Assembly (NCBI GenBank): GCA_937897625.1
Contig: CALCNZ010000140.1
Coordinates: forward strand, 1 to 7,270
Reading direction: 5' to 3'
DNA: 7,270 nucleotides
Origin: an uncultured Flavobacteriales bacterium
GTDB taxonomy: Bacteria; Bacteroidota; Bacteroidia; Flavobacteriales_D; Sanyastnellaceae
Positions 6,701 to 7,270 of this stretch are shown piece by piece. Positions within the stretch are counted from its first letter, which is position 1. Each line of letters starts with the position of its first letter. Position numbers and translations under genes: made by a program. The notes under the pieces were generated by a model. The model had not been told where the DNA came from, made no database searches, and saw nothing but the letters and a program-made list of their open reading frames with translations.

Positions 6701-7270
6701 CTTCATCCGTGGAAAAACGATTATTATTACCACAGTGAAGTGCTCGATTTGCAATCGAACTATTCGGGTTCTCCTATCTATTATATCGGTGAAGCCACTT
6801 CGCCACACATCTACGGATTAATTTATGAGCAGGACGATTTACATCAGTTGTTCTACACCATCTTCGATGATCACCTCTATCCGTTTCCAGGCGTAAACAT
6901 TGGAGCGCGTGACAACACGACTCCAATAGATATTCATTTCGGTTGGGATTTCGACGATCGTTTTGGTAAGGGAAGAATGGGCGAGAACATTTTATATAAG
7001 CGACGTTTGTTCCTTTCGCACCACACCATAGTAAACAATTATTTGGCCGCAAAGTACGGTCTCGATCTTGGCTTGCAGGCACGTTATTTCCATCCGAATT
7101 ACACAGAAGAAGTAATAGGTGTGGGTCAAGAAAATTCGGGCGATAAACACGAAGTGGCGCAAGGTATGGGAGTGCTGGAAGTGAACGCAACAGGTACAAT
7201 GTCGGATGGAAATTATTTGATGATAGGAAGCGATGTGAATGGAATGAATGTGAGCAATACGCAATATCCA
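3734..7270 (+). CDS. Giant secreted Asp-box (sortilin/VPS10-like) propeller protein with Ig-like and LamG-like domains (partial)
   Basis: The frame stays open for 1179 codons and leaves the window. Residues 1-21 form a signal peptide (MIKRLFS, hydrophobic core, end at SFGQ). A short N-terminal region follows, then a beta-propeller at about 100-755 carrying Asp-box/BNR motifs at 150 (KTVNGGQLW), 202 (RSDDLGETW), 245 (RSTDGGLTW), 286 (RSEDFGATW), 334 (KSEDAGLTF), 390 (KSIDGGATW) and 661 (KSLNGGMSW), closing with TYGRGLW at 743-749. Next come a bacterial Ig-like domain at about 760-862 and a LamG-like/concanavalin-type domain from about 877 (LAFWMRADKG, IWQDQSGN, NNYLAAKYGL at 1101-1110). The last visible residues resemble the DUF8202-type region that often follows such LamG domains. 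Proteins like this are typically exported to the surface by type IX secretion in Bacteroidota, but the C-terminal sorting domain would be outside the window. Asp boxes are structural, not catalytic, so sialidase or glycosidase activity should not be assumed; binding or adhesion is plausible. ATG 3734 is the start that gives a complete signal peptide. Confidence 0.92.
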   Translation, partial: MIKRLFSFVFSSLLFFTSFGQDHPLWTDFMHSNISVFDFISEMNAAWPQRPTQKGQGYKPLQRYKWLMETHADENGKMLNGRETLDLWNAIKSYNGERSLTGNWQPLGPILDGVTTRANMDGVGRMTFIAFHPTNDQIMFVGTPAGGVWKTVNGGQLWTTTSDQLPTLGVSSIAFDPANPNVVYAGTGDRDAGDSPGMGVLRSDDLGETWNFVNTGISTRTVGDMIVCNDATSSIVLATDLGLRRSTDGGLTWTQVSTSTFEFKDLAQHPTSSNILYATGAGRFYRSEDFGATWTQSNSGMTNGTRMCVAVNAAEPDAVYVLRTNTYSYTGTFKSEDAGLTFTQMSSAPNIMGWSADGSSTGGQAWYDLCLAGDDLTPNVIYCGGIRLKKSIDGGATWQDINSNFVHVDQHAMAVNPHNHDLYVCNDGGLYRYINNSEWQDISNGIVNAQIYRLGQSPLEGEKALTGFQDNGTAEFQGARWVRTGGGDGFECMYDHEEEGRWYSSIYYGELYRTSNTYINQKFAGINTNGMTEEGAWSTPFCLHPDSTGTMFVGMKNIWRSKNIKDANKDSIVWQKISSNFLSANTTDCNQIRAHYTNGNVLYASKGSRKLGRTANAMADTVVWQNLSTYLPSSVVAVNAIETHKTDSLIVYIAFNKNVYKSLNGGMSWTSMTPNLPDVAMNTLVTDTSSVLENLYVGTDLGIYYWDESMTDWVNFSAGMPYAARVTELEISYDTPKRIRAATYGRGLWESDLYAPETTVFPTSAVWNSPNTSGEVIGSFDAEIFFYRNLANVDVTDLTGSDFYIENGTVNTVSGGPSNYTVNITPTNFGQVKVVLPSNKTIDSFFTGNEASDTLKLVFMQAPAPFGSKGPGGVGDSSDLAFWMRADKGVLQNAALSANDGDPVYIWQDQSGNNSPASQGSINQRPTWVANNGVFTRPGIQFDGDNDFLQMNGVLGGRSSSAYCVVETDSILFNDYGWFASARMPNGYLLHPWKNDYYYHSEVLDLQSNYSGSPIYYIGEATSPHIYGLIYEQDDLHQLFYTIFDDHLYPFPGVNIGARDNTTPIDIHFGWDFDDRFGKGRMGENILYKRRLFLSHHTIVNNYLAAKYGLDLGLQARYFHPNYTEEVIGVGQENSGDKHEVAQGMGVLEVNATGTMSDGNYLMIGSDVNGMNVSNTQYP

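Noticed and set aside
4521..7264. Minus-strand frames of up to 141 codons within the large secreted-protein gene
   Set aside because: They lie opposite a continuous 1179-codon frame with clear domain motifs and lack family features.

Overview
The window looks like chromosomal DNA from a member of the Bacteroidota, most likely the order Flavobacteriales. The signs are signal peptides ending in AQ/GQ, a large PD40/TPR envelope protein, a giant Asp-box propeller protein of the kind exported by type IX secretion, start codons preceded by A/T-rich DNA without clear Shine-Dalgarno sequences, and one perfect TAnnTTTG promoter box. Placement below order level (Crocinitomicaceae-like or similar) is a guess.

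Layout. Bases 1-2494 (minus strand) hold the 5' part of a large exported protein that runs off the left edge: signal peptide, TPR-like helices, PD40 propeller, a carboxypeptidase-regulatory-like beta-sandwich, a long coiled coil, then a pentapeptide SNNAS repeat encoded by a 15-bp tandem repeat at the window edge. It appears to start at ATT. An 82-bp divergent intergenic region separates it from three plus-strand genes: a DUF423 small membrane protein (2577-2963), a typical 2-Cys peroxiredoxin (3020-3652) with its own predicted promoter and followed by a strong UUCG-loop terminator, and a very large secreted protein (3734 to beyond 7270) with a sortilin/Asp-box propeller, a bacterial Ig-like domain and a LamG-like domain.

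How the genes relate. The two large flanking genes fit the cell-envelope and surface-secretion biology of this phylum. The left one resembles PorE-type proteins in N-terminal domain order, and the right one looks like type IX cargo, although its C-terminal sorting domain would lie outside the window. DUF423 and the peroxiredoxin are housekeeping or stress genes lying between them. There is no evidence that the four genes form a single pathway. No RNA gene, insertion sequence, CRISPR array or broken gene was seen, and no intergenic gap exceeds 82 bp. I found no clear previously undescribed system. The most unusual points are the ATT start and the synonymous-only SNNAS tandem repeat.
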